Source: Diphasiastrum complanatum (Eukaryota > Streptophyta > Lycopodiopsida > Lycopodiales > Lycopodiaceae). Taken from it: DNA of 64,000 nucleotides. The first letter of the stretch is position 1; every line of letters begins with the position of its first letter. Shown piece by piece: positions 1 to 11,450 of this stretch. Made by a program: the position numbers and the translations under genes. Location: positions 50,385,470 to 50,449,469 of the forward strand of contig CM055103.1 of assembly GCA_029204225.1 (NCBI GenBank), read 5' to 3'. Below the pieces are notes generated by a model. That model was not told the DNA's origin, did no database searches, and saw only the letters and a program-made list of their open reading frames with translations.

Positions 1-301
1 CTACAAGCCTTGCAACAGATTGTTTTTCTGCCTCTGAAATGGGGACAGATGCAGGCCTTCTAAGCACCAACATCAGCTTAAATTTCAACAAAGAAGTTCC
101 CCAATCTGGAGAAATCTCTGACAGAAATAGAGCGACTAGCTGCTTTAAGGAAGGATCAGGATCTTCTTATTTTGATACTATGTACAATGGCAACCTATAT
201 AGAGGACCACACAGCAACTTTAAGGAATCTGATGTCAAATTTAAAAGATGCACTCTTTATATTAGAAAGGGAACTTTTGCCAGACAAATATGCTTCTAGA
301 G
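1..301 (+). pseudogene. Tandem exon copy 1 (left-truncated) of an unrecognised gene
   Basis: This is the right part of an exon whose start lies outside the window. It aligns with 720-1027 and 1437-1660. The copy ends at a GT donor (TCTAGAG|GTACT), the same position as in copy 2. The end of the exon reads in the copy-2 frame, with similar residues (LERELLP). Compared with copies 2 and 3 it lacks two bases near position 175, so the first and second halves are in different frames. I do not recognise the protein; it is hydrophilic with no visible catalytic motif. It is most likely a degenerate duplicate exon. Confidence 0.5.
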
Positions 302-568
302 GTACTAACCGTTTACTCCTCATTTATTGTTAGCCAATAATGATCTAGATTGTCATATGGTCAATAGTTTATTTTCAAAGCCAACCCAAAGAGGGAAAAC
401 CTTGGTACGCCTTTTTTTTTTAAAAGGTGATATGCAATATTCCTCTTAGCATACGTTGCAGCGATAGATGTTGAATGACTATGAATATTGTTTAGTTTAG
501 GCATGAGTGATGTGGATGTCATTTGACTTCTATTAAAATGCCTCAATTCTGTGTGATTTCATGTGCAG

Positions 569-1027
569 CGTTTCGGAAAAGGTCATCGATTGATATTGGG
601 AAGTCCTTGCATGTCTTGAAAACTGAGATAGTCAGAAGGGTGTCCAAATATGGAAAACAGATGAGAAGACCTGAAATAGGGATTAAATACACATCAGCTG
701 AACTGGGAACTCAGTTAATTACAAGCCTTGCAACAGATTGTTTTTATGCCTCTGGCTTAAAAATGGGGACAGATGCAGGCCTTCCAAGCACCAACATCAG
801 CTTAAATTTCATGGAAGAAGATCCCCAATCTGGTGAAATTTCTCAAAGAAATCGAGCAATTTGCTGCTCCAAGGATGGATCAGGAACTTCTAATTTTGAT
901 AATGACACTAAAAAGGCAGCCTCTATAGAGGACCAGGAAAGAACTTCAAGAAATCTGCTGTCAAATTCAAAAGATGCAATCTTTACGTTAGAAAGGGAAC
1001 TTCTGCCGAACAGATATGCTTCTAAAG
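569..1027 (+). pseudogene. Tandem exon copy 2, open throughout, unrecognised gene
   Basis: The copy is bounded by an acceptor (ATGTGCAG|CG at 568) and a donor (AAAG|GTACTA at 1028). The 459-base exon is open along its whole length and divisible by three. It enters and leaves in the same phase, one base short of a codon at each side, so tandem copies could be spliced together without a frame change. The encoded 153 residues include ELGTQLITSLATDC and end in LERELLPNRYASK. No known domain was recognised. It is the best preserved of three copies and could be a real internal exon. I call it pseudogene-like because its neighbours are broken. Confidence 0.45.
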
Positions 1028-1287
1028 GTACTAAAATTTTAGTCTTCCTTATCAATTGTCAGCCACCGATGGCTTTTCAAAGCCAAGCCAAACAGGGCAA
1101 ATCTTGGTTTTAACACAATTTTTTTCAAAAACATGTAATTGTCAAAAGAGAGGTCTGAGGCCATTCACATATGTTGCAATGTTAGATGTGGAATTGAATA
1201 TGACCATTGTTTAGTTTAGGCATCATCAATGTGGATGGCATCTGTCTTCTTTTAAAACGCCTCAATTCTATGCAATTCCAGGTGCAG

Positions 1288-1680
1288 CTTATACAAAATG
1301 GTCATCAATAGATCTTGGGAAGTCCTTGCATGTCTTGAAACTGAGATAGTGAGAAGGGCGTCCACAGACAAAAAACAGATGAGAGCCCCCGAAATAGAGA
1401 TTAAATACACATTAGCTGAACTGGGAACTCAGTTAACTCCAAGTTTTGCAACATATTTTTTTTCTGCTTCTGGCTTATTAGATACTGGGACAGACACAGG
1501 CCCTCTAAGCACTAACATTGGCTTGAATATCATGCAAGGAGTTCCCCAATCTAGAGCAGTCTCTGAAAGAAATAGAGTGGCCTACTGCTTCACAGACGGA
1601 TCGGGATCTTCCAATTTTGATAATGACAGTAAAATGGCAACCTCTATAGAGAACCAGGAAACGACTTTGGAAGTGTCTTG
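1288..1680 (+). pseudogene. Tandem exon copy 3, frameshifted and 3'-truncated
   Basis: The copy starts after an acceptor (GGTGCAG|CTTATAC) and follows copy 2 base by base. One base is missing in the run before CTGAGATAG (about 1339), which shifts the frame. The homology stops in the stretch matching IEDQERTS of copy 2, where the sequence runs into a TGA near 1679. The last third of the exon and its donor are lost. The spacer between copies 2 and 3 (1028-1287) resembles the one between copies 1 and 2 (302-568), so the duplicated unit was exon plus intron of about 720 bases. Confidence 0.5.
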
Positions 1681-1994
1681 AAATTTTTGTTTTCAGTTTG
1701 GAACTGGATGCTTGCAAAACCAGTCAATAACCTCTAGGAACCATAGTAAAAGAGACACCTATGCATCGGTTATGAGACATATCCTCCTTAAGCAAGGGTT
1801 CCCACATCTTCTCAGCATGTGCTTTTTGTATGTAATGCATCAAAGGAATAGTGGCAATGGCAAATAGCACAGGGGATAATGTACACCTTTGTCTAACTGG
1901 GGGGAAAAGCTAGGGGGAAGATGACCATTTATCTCCAGCCTAAAGACAGCGAAAATAGAGAGCGGTACAGCTGAATTTGTTCTTAGCAGTTGAT

Positions 1995-2630
1995 TGTCAT
2001 ATGTAGGTCGAAATAAGCCTTTGTTGGAGTGGAGATCACGCACAAGGATTTCTGTCGGTGCTGCACGTGGGCTTAGATACCTACATGAAGAAAGTCGAGC
2101 TGGTTGCATCATTCACCAGGACATGCGGCCAAATAATATTCTACTCACTCATGACTTTGAGCCAATGGTAGGCTTGACAAGATTTCTTGGTATTGCTTAT
2201 GGTTACTCTGCCTTGTGTCACTGAACTTCGCTTCTTCTCACAAAAATTGAGGCAAAACACTTTGAGATCAAACTTCAGAAAACCTTTTCCTGAATACGTT
2301 TCAACTATTTAATAGGTGGGAGGTTTTGAACTAGCAAGATGGCAACCTGATAAAGGTTTTGGAGTTGAAACTAAAATGCAGAAATCATTTGGGTACGTTC
2401 TCTTTCATCATTCCCTCTTTGAAATTCCTCGTGAAGGTATGTTAGCACGTATAGATAACATATTCAAGTATCGATAAGATGAATGAACCTTTGAAGTTAT
2501 TATGCTTCTGTCAGATGGATTCTTATCCAGGCCTTGTTACTATGACCTTACAGATATCTATCACCTGAATATTCCTTGAATGGCCAAATCGCGGTTAAGA
2601 CAGATGTATTCTCTCATTCAGGGGACTGTA
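1995..2630 (+). pseudogene. Decayed receptor-like protein kinase fragment (three exon remnants)
   Basis: Three pieces follow the order of a plant kinase domain. About 2000-2167 has LLEWRSRTRISVGAARGLRY, then the catalytic-loop region IIHQDMRPNNILLTHDFEPM. 2316-2392 has VGGFELARWQPDKGFGVET, and 2554-2628 has YLSPEYSLNGQIAVKTDVFS. The boundaries keep usable splice sites (ATG|GTAGGC; AATAG|GTGGGAG; TTTGG|GTACG; ACAG|ATATC). The wording matches the plant group of cytoplasmic/receptor-like kinases that carry an N-terminal adenine-nucleotide hydrolase-like (USP) domain. The HRD aspartate is kept but its arginine is Q. DFG has become GFE, which would remove the Mg-binding aspartate. No N-lobe and no end of the C-lobe were found. 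A possible last remnant (DPHPCQDRMTIV, about 3012-3047) is weak. Confidence 0.7.
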
Positions 2631-4008
2631 ATATATCTGCACGCTTGCTAGAAGTGTAATTGTGTTCCCTGGTGCCTAAATTCCACAAGCCTATAGCTGT
2701 GCTTCTACAGATAAATCACGCTTCAACAAGAAAACTAGTGGGTTTTAAGAATTGAGAATGGCTACAGCAAGATTCAACCACATGGAAGGCGAACTCCAAT
2801 TCTGCAGTTATCAGTATACAGCCTCTCTTGTACCTCTTCTCAATAGCTTCCGAATCATCTCATCATAAACATAAAGCTGGACATTTTTGCTGTTGTTCTC
2901 TCATCTTCACATTTTGCCTCCTAATATTCTCTACTTAATTGAGATCCAAATTTTTCCTTAACTAAGAACTCCGTATGCTGTTGAGAACTTTTAGCTGGTT
3001 AAGAGCTCAATATGATCCCCATCCATGTCAGGATAGGATGACTATTGTCTCTGAGAAAGATGAAAATTACAATTCAGTTATTATCCTTCGAGGTATTGTT
3101 AAATCAGCATCATGTATGCAAAGTTTCTTAGTTATAGATTGACTATCTCAAAAGCTTTGGTCAAATATTGAGGTCATACAATATAGGAGTGTACAATCCA
3201 GATTCTGAAGTCATCAAACACAATATGGGTAACTCAATGCTGGCACCGGTCTTGAACTCAGAAACATTATATTCAGCTGAAAAAGGAACAATAATTCCCA
3301 ATACACGGTCTTAATTTCTAGAGTCCACGTGCCGCACCATGAAGCTTTGATTTCACAATGACTTGCTTTCAACTTGAAAAAGAACATCAACCTATATGAG
3401 AACTATTTGACTTTTCGTTCATGTCCTCTTATTATCTTTGCCGTCAATAGGAATCATTGGCTACACAGGAATTTCAAAGCACCTCTGCTATCTTCAAGAA
3501 CTTTAACGATTTGAAATAAAGCTACTCTCACATCATTCTATTCACAATCTGTCTGATCTTACTAGCTAAATTTAGAGGGAATAAGCAGCTTCTATCTCTC
3601 CCCTCGGATAATTTTGTAACAGCCTACATGTTTTCTTATTGGGCTTAGTAAAACTTGTGCTACACATATGATTATAATCACAAATAAGGACAATTAACTC
3701 AGACTTATCACTAAAGAGTAAAGTTAGCACGCAACAATGAACATACAACTTAGACATGGATAAAATCCGTGTCTGCATAGCAAAAGAAACTTCAAGAAAT
3801 GTCAGATTTTTGTGAAATGGGACTTTAAAGAGCATAGCTCCAAGTTGATTTTGCATGAGTCTTCCAAAAGTCATGACTCTACCTATTTTCAAGCCATTTT
3901 CAGCTTAGCAACATCACTCAAAAGACATATACACGTACAATAAAGCCTTTGTATTTAGTGTGTTTGATTCTCATTTTAATAATGTAAGCTTGAGAGTTTG
4001 CTCCAAAG

Positions 4009-4053
<45 letters not shown>

Positions 4054-5022
4054 AAACAGCTTGTTTTCACATATATGTGGGCTCCTCTTAAATGAGGCAC
4101 CTGGCCGCCCTTCTACATCTTACTTATCGTCAGATTTGAGCTCATTAACATATGTGGATGGGCGCACTACCTAAAAGGTAATAGGGCGCCTCTCTATGTG
4201 TTGTTTTCAGAATATGGATACATGAATGCACAACCATTTCACATATGTTGTCAAATTCATGCTTGAATCGTTTGTCATGTTGTGAATGGAGCTGATTAGC
4301 ATGAATACATACTTTTAGGGTTTGCTAAAATGATACTAATAAGTAGATATATGTGATAGCAAAAGACATTATGTAAGAAATAGTCGATACTATGTGAATC
4401 GAGACGAATGTAATACTTGTGTAGGAATGTTAGAGTGATACTAAAGTAGAGTATGCTTCTTGGTTTCCAAGGGGAGGCTCGAACTTGTGACCAAAGAAAC
4501 TTTGGATGGCAACCTAACCAACAAAGCCAATCCGATACGAAAGTAGAGTATGGCATGTCTCTTGTTTAAAGGATTTCTACTAATGACAAGCATCCAATTT
4601 TAATCTATCATTGTTGTATTAAATTATTAGTATATAAGGAATGTGTGTCGCCTACTTGTTGGAGGATGGGTAGTTTTCAAGAGATCTCTTCGCCACGTAA
4701 CAAGTATGAAGCAATGCAAAACTTCGTATTGAACACCATTAATGTTTGTTTACATAAACCTCACAAGAGGATATGATGATTACGATACGCTTAACTATAT
4801 GAATTGGGCTTGCTCTCACAACACAAAAAAGATGTGTTATGGTTGTTATTAGATAAGTACATCAATGAAAACATAAAGAGGAATGCTAATTAAGATTCCT
4901 AGAGGTGTTTGTAAAAGTAGAATGATGTTGTCATAAGATATAGTACTGATAGATAAACGAAATATGGCTGCATTGAGTATGCTAGTATTATAATTAGGGT
5001 TTGGCTCTTGAAGGTTTGAATG
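2631..5022. other. AT-rich intergenic DNA, no gene seen
   Basis: Apart from the GA microsatellite and the weak kinase-like codons near 3012-3047, I see no coding region, RNA gene or recognisable transposon end in this stretch. The short open frames here have no family resemblance. Confidence 0.5.
4012..4051. repeat. (GA)n microsatellite
   Basis: An uninterrupted run of about 20 GA units. Confidence 0.95.
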
Positions 5023-5027
5023 GCATG

Positions 5028-5438
5028 TGTTATGGCCATATTCAGCTAAGGACATGAAATAGTCCTAATATGGTAAATCGGCCCTCTAGTGTTCGAGATT
5101 AGTGGTCGCAAAGGTTTAATTCCATGTTGAGGCTTGTTTGTGACTAATAATCTTGAGAGGACCCAGACACTCTAATTGAGGCATATGGAGTAGTGCATGT
5201 ACGTGTGACAGATATAGGCAGGAGGATTGAGGTGTGACCTATTTATATTTGACCTGCATGGGGATTGCATGGGTTCATGCACAGGACTCTACTCTCTATA
5301 TATTGAGGTAGAGATTTTTCCGTCGACAACTTGGTTCAGGTTACCAGTTTCTCTCTTCTTCTTTTGCTTTCACATGGCATGGCTTGGGGGCTAGATCCAA
5401 GTTTGATCTAGATTTGGTTGGGCGGTTTGGCTCCATAG
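5028..5438 (+). repeat. Outer LARD 5' LTR, first part (U3 side)
   Basis: It aligns along its whole length with 15525-15935 of the 3' LTR. It stops exactly in the sequence CTCCATAG, where the inverted copy entered. Confidence 0.85.
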
Positions 5439-5825
5439 TATAATAACCCAAAGGGACAACCCCTAAGATGAGGATAGGAAAACAAAATAGAAGAGACTAT
5501 GGAGCCAAACCGCCCAACCAATCCTAGATCAAAACTGGATCTAGCCCCCAAGCCATGCCATGTGAAGCAAGAGGAGAAGAGAGAAACTGGTAACCTAAAC
5601 CCAATATGTCAACAGGAGAATCCCTACCTCATTATATAGAGAGTAGAGTCCTATGCAACCCCCATGCAGGTCAACTATAAATAGGTCTCATCTCTTCATG
5701 CAGTCCTCCTGCCTATATCCGTCGAACAGACATGCAATACTCCATATGTTTCAATTAGAGTGTCTGGGTCCTCTCAAGGTAATTAGTCACAAACAGGCCT
5801 TGACATGGAATTTAATCTCGGCGTG
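5439..5825 (-). repeat. Inner LARD 3' LTR (minus strand), U3 start lost
   Basis: This is the reverse complement of most of 15525-16000, including the U5 end (CCCTAAGATGAGGAT at 5461). Homology stops at GTGACCAA (about 5825). The following 200 bases carry repeated CTTCGCC/GGCGAAGG words with no match to the LTR. Together with 5028-5438 it forms an inverted repeat with arms of about 330 bp. Confidence 0.8.
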
Positions 5826-8232
5826 ACCAATTGCATTTATGACAGTACCTGGGCGAAGGATGATCTTGGGCGAAGGATGAACCTTCGCCAGACCGGAAAA
5901 CATTCGCCGAATTGGTTCAGAGCTTCAGAAACCTTCGCTGAGATTTTTATAACCTATTTTCACAGTACTGAACAAGCCTGCAAATTTTGGTTCAGAACTG
6001 AGCAGCCAAACAAGGTTATACTCAACATAAGTTAGTAACACCACCTTCATGTAAACTACGTACATGAATCACTGAGTGAAATATTCCCTAACTTAGGAGA
6101 TTAAAGTTAAAGAAAAAATGATAATTACAATTTGAAATTATCCACAAACTCTAGCAGACAATTCACAAAAAACTTCCAAGTACAACTATCCTTAGAATCC
6201 AATTCTAAGATATGATAATTTAGTCAACTAGAATCTCTAGGAGAATCATTAAGATATAGAATGATTAAAACTCAACTTTGAGTATCCCATATACTCTTTT
6301 GAGTTAAATGCTCTTGTTTCTAGCACCAATTGCAAGAAAATAGCATTCATTCATCTTGCTGTCTCCTATGATAACTAGAGATCCAATCAAACAAAAAACT
6401 GTGCTCAAGCATCTGCAGACCATAAACTGTAGTAGAATAGCATCCACTAGATAAACAAGATAATGTTTGTGAGATCCATAGGTTCTCAATTAAAATACTG
6501 GAGTAGAGAGATTCAAAACACTGATTCAAATTCTTACTCAATTAATAGATCAAGAATTAACCATCAAAACTTAAGGATCATCACAATTCCTTATAATCCT
6601 CTGACAATAATTAAGTATCTATCTATAATCCATCAATCATAAATATTTAGATTCGTATAATTCGTCAATCATAATTTTCTGGAATCCAAAACCATACTTA
6701 TTACAAGATACTGGAGTATATGTCCAACATAACTCAAGAAAAGTAAGAATCGTTCCAAAATCTTTCCCCCTAAGAAAATAATGGATTTTAGGAGCATTTT
6801 TCAAACAGAATTCTTTGACTGAAGTGCGAGATATTTAAGTTCTATAAACCACTGGTAATGAAAGATCAAATGCATTTCAAAATGACAATCATCTTCAATT
6901 ACAAAAACTTTAGATTACAATCTAGAATTGAATCTAGATACCCAAAGTCCTGCTGAATATCAAACTCAGTTTTTATTCTTGGATTCATTATGATTCATTA
7001 TCCAATTGAGCTCTCTGGGATACAATCACTAATGAGTTGGGTCTATTCCTTAACTAAGGAATACTCTATCCCAAAAAAACTGTATATCCAATGCACATAA
7101 TTTTAACTGATGAATCTAATGATTCACTAATCATGCGTCTTACAAGTAATATAAACCAAAACTATCAGTTTTCTGGTGAATCCTCATTACACTGATCGTT
7201 TTACCAATTAACTTCATCCTGGAGTAATCAACTACTTAAGTTAATTGTTTATGATTCAGAAATCTCAATGTCCAGGTGAGGCTTTTAATTATACATGTAT
7301 AACACCACATTTAGATCCTTATCCAAACCATTTATCTGTTAACTCATAAATCTTCCATAGAAAGATCCGTTAACTCTGCAAGTATCTGTCAAAACAATAC
7401 TTGATCATATGTTCATGTTCACCGAGTAGGTTAACTGCACCAAATAACTCTAGTAACCAGGAATACACAGTAGATTCATACAAGATTAATCGTGCACATA
7501 TGTGAATAATCTCACTATGACCTAGTACATAAACACATTTTTATCTGACAGATTCCTCCATAACCCACATATGTTACTCACATATCTCACTGAGATCTTG
7601 TAACTCAGCTACGAAAGATTTTCTATTTCTCATGAGTAAATAACATATCCAGAAAATCCCTGAGACGAATAACATTCACTCTCAACAGTTTTCCAATCCC
7701 ACTTACCTCTAATTACATATTTCTCCACTAAATCAACCCCTCTCTAATCCTAGTACTAAAACTAAGATTAGGTTGATCAAATACAGAACTCTCGGACTTA
7801 AATTCTGATCAAATTTACGTCTGTTCCAATCAAAATGGAATTAGTAATCTTTGACCTTTTACTGTAGTACTTATAGATAATGATTCAAATATCAAACCTG
7901 TTCTAGTTCCAGATTGTCCACCACAATCCCTAGAGAATTTTTCTTTTTTTGAAAAGTTCCAATTAGGTATCTTACTCTGAATGTATCCGAAATTACTTTC
8001 AGACCAAATCTCATTTCTATACCACAGTTGGTTCTCTTCCAAAAACTATGCAACCTGCAGATCCCTAGATAGAATATTATCCCATCACTTCACCCCTCCT
8101 TTTAGGAAAATTATCAATTTCCATAAAAGTTAACTGGAAAGATGACATATGAAAATATCCAAATCCATGAAAAGTCAGTAATAAGTGCATTCCACAAAAG
8201 GATTCACTCTCTTACAAACATGACTTTTCCTT

Positions 8233-8597
8233 CAAAAAAATATTCAATCCTAGGCTATTTGTATTTTACTTCCATACCACTATTGATAGCCATGCACTAT
8301 TAAACAATGGTCCATCACCATGCACGTGTGCTACCTTAGATAGAATGCAATTTTTGCAAGGTTTTCGTAGGCCAAGGAATAATTGGAAGTGTACCATGCC
8401 ACAAAACCCTAAAAAATGGGTTTGTGGCATGGTACACTTGCACTTATTCCTTGGCCTATGAAAACCTTGCAAAAATTGCATTATGTCTAAGGTAGCACAC
8501 GTGCATGGTGATGGACCATTGTTTAATAGTGCATGGCTATTAGTAGTGGTATGGAAGTAAAATACCAATAGCCCAAGATTGAATATTCTTTTTTTGC
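8233..8597. repeat. Long fold-back hairpin (about 177-bp arms)
   Basis: The left arm 8233-8409 and right arm 8418-8597 are near-perfect reverse complements, with an 8-base loop (TAAAAAAT) between CCC and GGG. Pairing words include GGCCAAGGAATAA, GTGTACCATGCCACAAA and TGGACCATTGTTTAATAGTG. The arms end in AATATTC plus A- or T-rich runs. It sits inside the inner LARD. A fold-back MITE is the simplest reading; a young long-hairpin (siRNA or proto-miRNA) locus is the alternative. Confidence 0.8.
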
Positions 8598-9213
8598 ATT
8601 GGTGTTCCATTGGTAAGCCTAGAAGGTTGGGAACCTTGGAAAATTAGGAATCTTGAGTCAAGTAGTAGTCAAATTGTAAAAGGTGACTGTTGGTATTTAC
8701 CTTGACAGAAGAATCACTGATTTCTCTAGTGCTTAACCAGTGGAAACACTTGAGAATGAAATTCTCCAGAAGTTGGTCGGTAAATGGAGTGGACAAATAA
8801 TTTTGTTATCCTAACAGTGAGTCAGTGAACTAGGGTTTGCGGATTTAGGATTGACAACAAGATATTTGTTCCTCATGGGTTACCTTTCCCAAGACGGTAC
8901 CCAATCTAGGGAAAATTTAAATTTTTTTTTCTGGTACTGTGCTTGATGGTGACTAAACTTTGGGTGCATGAGTTCTCTCCAGATTATAAGTTAAAAGTGA
9001 ATTTTTTCCTTTTTGTTGAATTTCGAACTTGGTTAAAAGTTTGAAATCTTTTACTTGTCCGATATATTTCTAAATGATATTGATCGTTGGAAATGGGTCA
9101 AGTGAACGGTTGTGCAAAATACTCGTCAAAATTGAAGGTAAAACCGTTAAATAATATGAAATGGCCAGATAAAATGAATGATGGCAGAATTTTTTATCCA
9201 ATCAATGGATTGA

Positions 9214-9471
9214 AACCATGCAACCCTCATGCAGGTCAACTATAAATAGGTCTCATCTCTTCATGCAGTCCTCATGCCTATATCCGTCACACAGTCATGC
9301 AATACTCCATATGTCTCAATTAGAGTGTCTGGGTCTTCTCAAGGTAATTAGTCACAAACAGGCCTTGACATGGAATTTAATCTCGGTGTGACCAATAATC
9401 TCGAACACTGGAGGGCCGATCTACCATTTATTAGGACTATTCTAGGTCCTTAACCGAATATGGCCATAACA
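9214..9471 (-). repeat. Inner LARD 5' LTR (minus strand), truncated
   Basis: Read on the minus strand it starts TGTTATGGCCATATTCGG at 9471 and follows the U3 of 15525-15785. It is lost after TTGCATGG. The U5 end is missing, so no primer site adjoins it. Confidence 0.8.
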
Positions 9472-9476
9472 CATAG

Positions 9477-9533
9477 TCTCTCTTATTGCGTTTTCCTATT
9501 CTCATCTTAAGGGTTTCTCTAATAATCATTACA
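9477..9533 (+). repeat. Outer LARD 5' LTR, second part (U5 end)
   Basis: TCTCTCTTATTGCG to CATTACA matches 15940-16000 of the 3' LTR and resumes directly after the second CATAG. The next bases (CGTATCAAAGTCTGG, about 9536-9550) look like a mutated Met-tRNA primer site. Confidence 0.8.
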
Positions 9534-10189
9534 TTCGTATCAAAGTCTGGCTAAGATGCGGTCTTGGATGGGATGGAAACAAGTTCTACATCGAATTGGA
9601 AGTTGAAGCACTTGGATTTACATCCCGGTTGAAGTGCTATTTCCTCAAGGGAATTTTGGAATTGGATTCACTAATTCCGGTTGTGAAGCATGCTTGTCAA
9701 TTATGGTAGTAGAGTGCTCTTTTACTCGATCATGGTTGTAAAGATTTTGCGAATTAGTTTTGATCTCATTCTAAGAATTCTTGTATCCTTGATGAATCTT
9801 TCGATTGATCTAGAATAATATACTTGTGTGGATCTTGTTGCTTGTTAAACGTCGATTTCTACTTGAATGGTTTTGCATAACTTGCATGTGTCCGAACCGT
9901 AATGAATCTTGGTTTGTAACTTTTGTTCATTGATAGATTGATTGTGAATCAATTTTTCCGTTGGAAGTGAAGGAGGAACTGGATTCTGGTAATCGAATGT
10001 GAGGATTTGAAAGTTCCATATTCATAATCCTCCAGATTGACATGCATATTAGTGGACATAAACTAGATTTGCAGTTATCCAGTTCTTCTCATTTATAGCA
10101 GAGTGCAAGGACAATTGATTGTCGATCTACATCTTTGGTTTAAACAACTCCCTGTAGAAAGAATTTTAATGATGCTAATCGGTTAGTGA

Positions 10190-11160
10190 ATCATAATTGT
10201 TTGGAGCAGATTAAAGAACATGTAGTTGAAACCCCTGTGAAACCTTTCTTGGAGTGTTGCTCACTACCTCAGTGAGGAGTTGAGATTTATAAAACTGATG
10301 AAGCTCTTTCCCTAGTCCTCTGGACATTGAAGCTGCCATGTTCTGTGAGTTGTTAGGAATCTGGAATCCTGGCAAATAGCAACAGTTTGTTGTTTCCTGC
10401 CCTTCTGACAAACCTGATGAGTTGAGGGTTGTGGAATGATAGCAAAGCGTGCGCTGGTTGCGCTTAGCAGGATGATTTCTGGATCCAAAGTCCTGTAAAT
10501 AGAAGATGCTGACCTGTTGTTTCCACCTTGCATGGCCAGACAAGCAACATTGGATGCTTGGAAAGGTGTAGGTTGCGCGGGCTGCTCGAGTTGTATGAGA
10601 GCTATTGATGCTTCAAAATCTACCTTTCTTCCCTAAAATCACCTACATCAATGGATGGCTGCCTGTGAAAACGTCTGGTGATTGTGAGAACCATGGATTC
10701 ATCCTCATGGATTGATTGCCACTGGGAGGTTTGAACCAGAGAGGCGCCTCTGGAAGCCATTGATGGCAGCGTGAGGTGCATTGAGAACTCACTGATGAAT
10801 TGAGGATCAGTTTTGAAAGCGCTCGCTGGTTTCATGTCCTGCTTACCTCTTCAATGTTGGGTACTGATTGGGCATAGATGTAGCAACTCTGCTGTTGAAA
10901 AGGTGGCGGCTTTGCAGTGGTCGTGCGAGCAATGGTCTAGCAGATTCTTCATTTTTTGTGAGAATCAACGAGCTGCAGATGGATCTGCACATGGGCTGAA
11001 AAACGATCTGCTAGTAACCTCTCTCCCTCTCTCTTTCTCTCTCTCTCGATGTAGGTCACCGATGAAAGGCCTTCCTTCTGGTGGTGGCTATGAGGAGTTT
11101 AGGGCTTTGCCTTTTCTTCTTGTGAACCTCTCTTAGGGTTTAGTGTCTAAGAGGGGGTAC
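10190..11160 (-). other. Gene-like, GC-richer block inside the outer LARD, possible captured gene fragment
   Basis: This block stands out from its AT-rich surroundings. Read on the minus strand it begins like a plant 5' UTR (AAACCCTAAGAGAG, then a CT/GA run at 11022-11048). It continues with short open stretches (for example 10835-10620 and 10543-10211) that are broken by stops and shifts. I do not recognise the protein. Capture of a host gene piece by the LARD is one explanation; a piece of some other degraded element is another. Confidence 0.3.
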
Positions 11161-11450
11161 CTTGTGTACATGGGAAAAAGTTAATTTAAGGGAGTTACGT
11201 GGCTGATGGTTTTTGGTAGCCAGAGGTTTTGGAACCTTAATTCAATGGGAATTTGGAGTCAAGCGGTAGTCAATTTTAGAATGAGTGATTTTCGTGTAAA
11301 TCTCTTAGTAAGAATGAAATTGCGATTTTTCAGTCCAACATTAAGCTAAAAGCATGGTTTGGTGGTACAACATGGACTTTCAAGGACACTACTGTTTTTT
11401 GAGTAGAAATGCACTTTTGTATTATTATACACTATTTTTAACCAATACAT

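Larger units (their letters stand above)
5439..9471 (-). mobile_element. Inner LARD copy, inverted, nested in the outer 5' LTR
   Basis: This 4.03-kb segment is flanked by a perfect 5-bp duplication CATAG (5434-5438 and 9472-9476). In an intact LTR that CATAG is present once (inside CTCCATAGTCTC), so the target was the LTR of a family member. Read on the minus strand it begins TGTTATGGCC at 9471 and ends GGTTATTATA at 5439 (mutated from ...CATTACA). The interior 6040-7420 matches 13855-15310 of the outer element in opposite orientation. It carries no coding region. It is shorter than the outer copy because of internal deletions, including half of its 5' LTR. Confidence 0.8.

Noticed and set aside
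3005-3050. Fourth exon of the kinase remnant (DPHPCQDRMTIV)
   Set aside because: Only a few residues resemble the RDPHSRPRM region of kinases and no splice site is convincing. It is mentioned in the kinase context but not listed as a feature.
8266-8610. 114-codon open frame on the minus strand
   Set aside because: It is a translation of the palindrome. Both halves encode reverse-complement wording with no protein family match.
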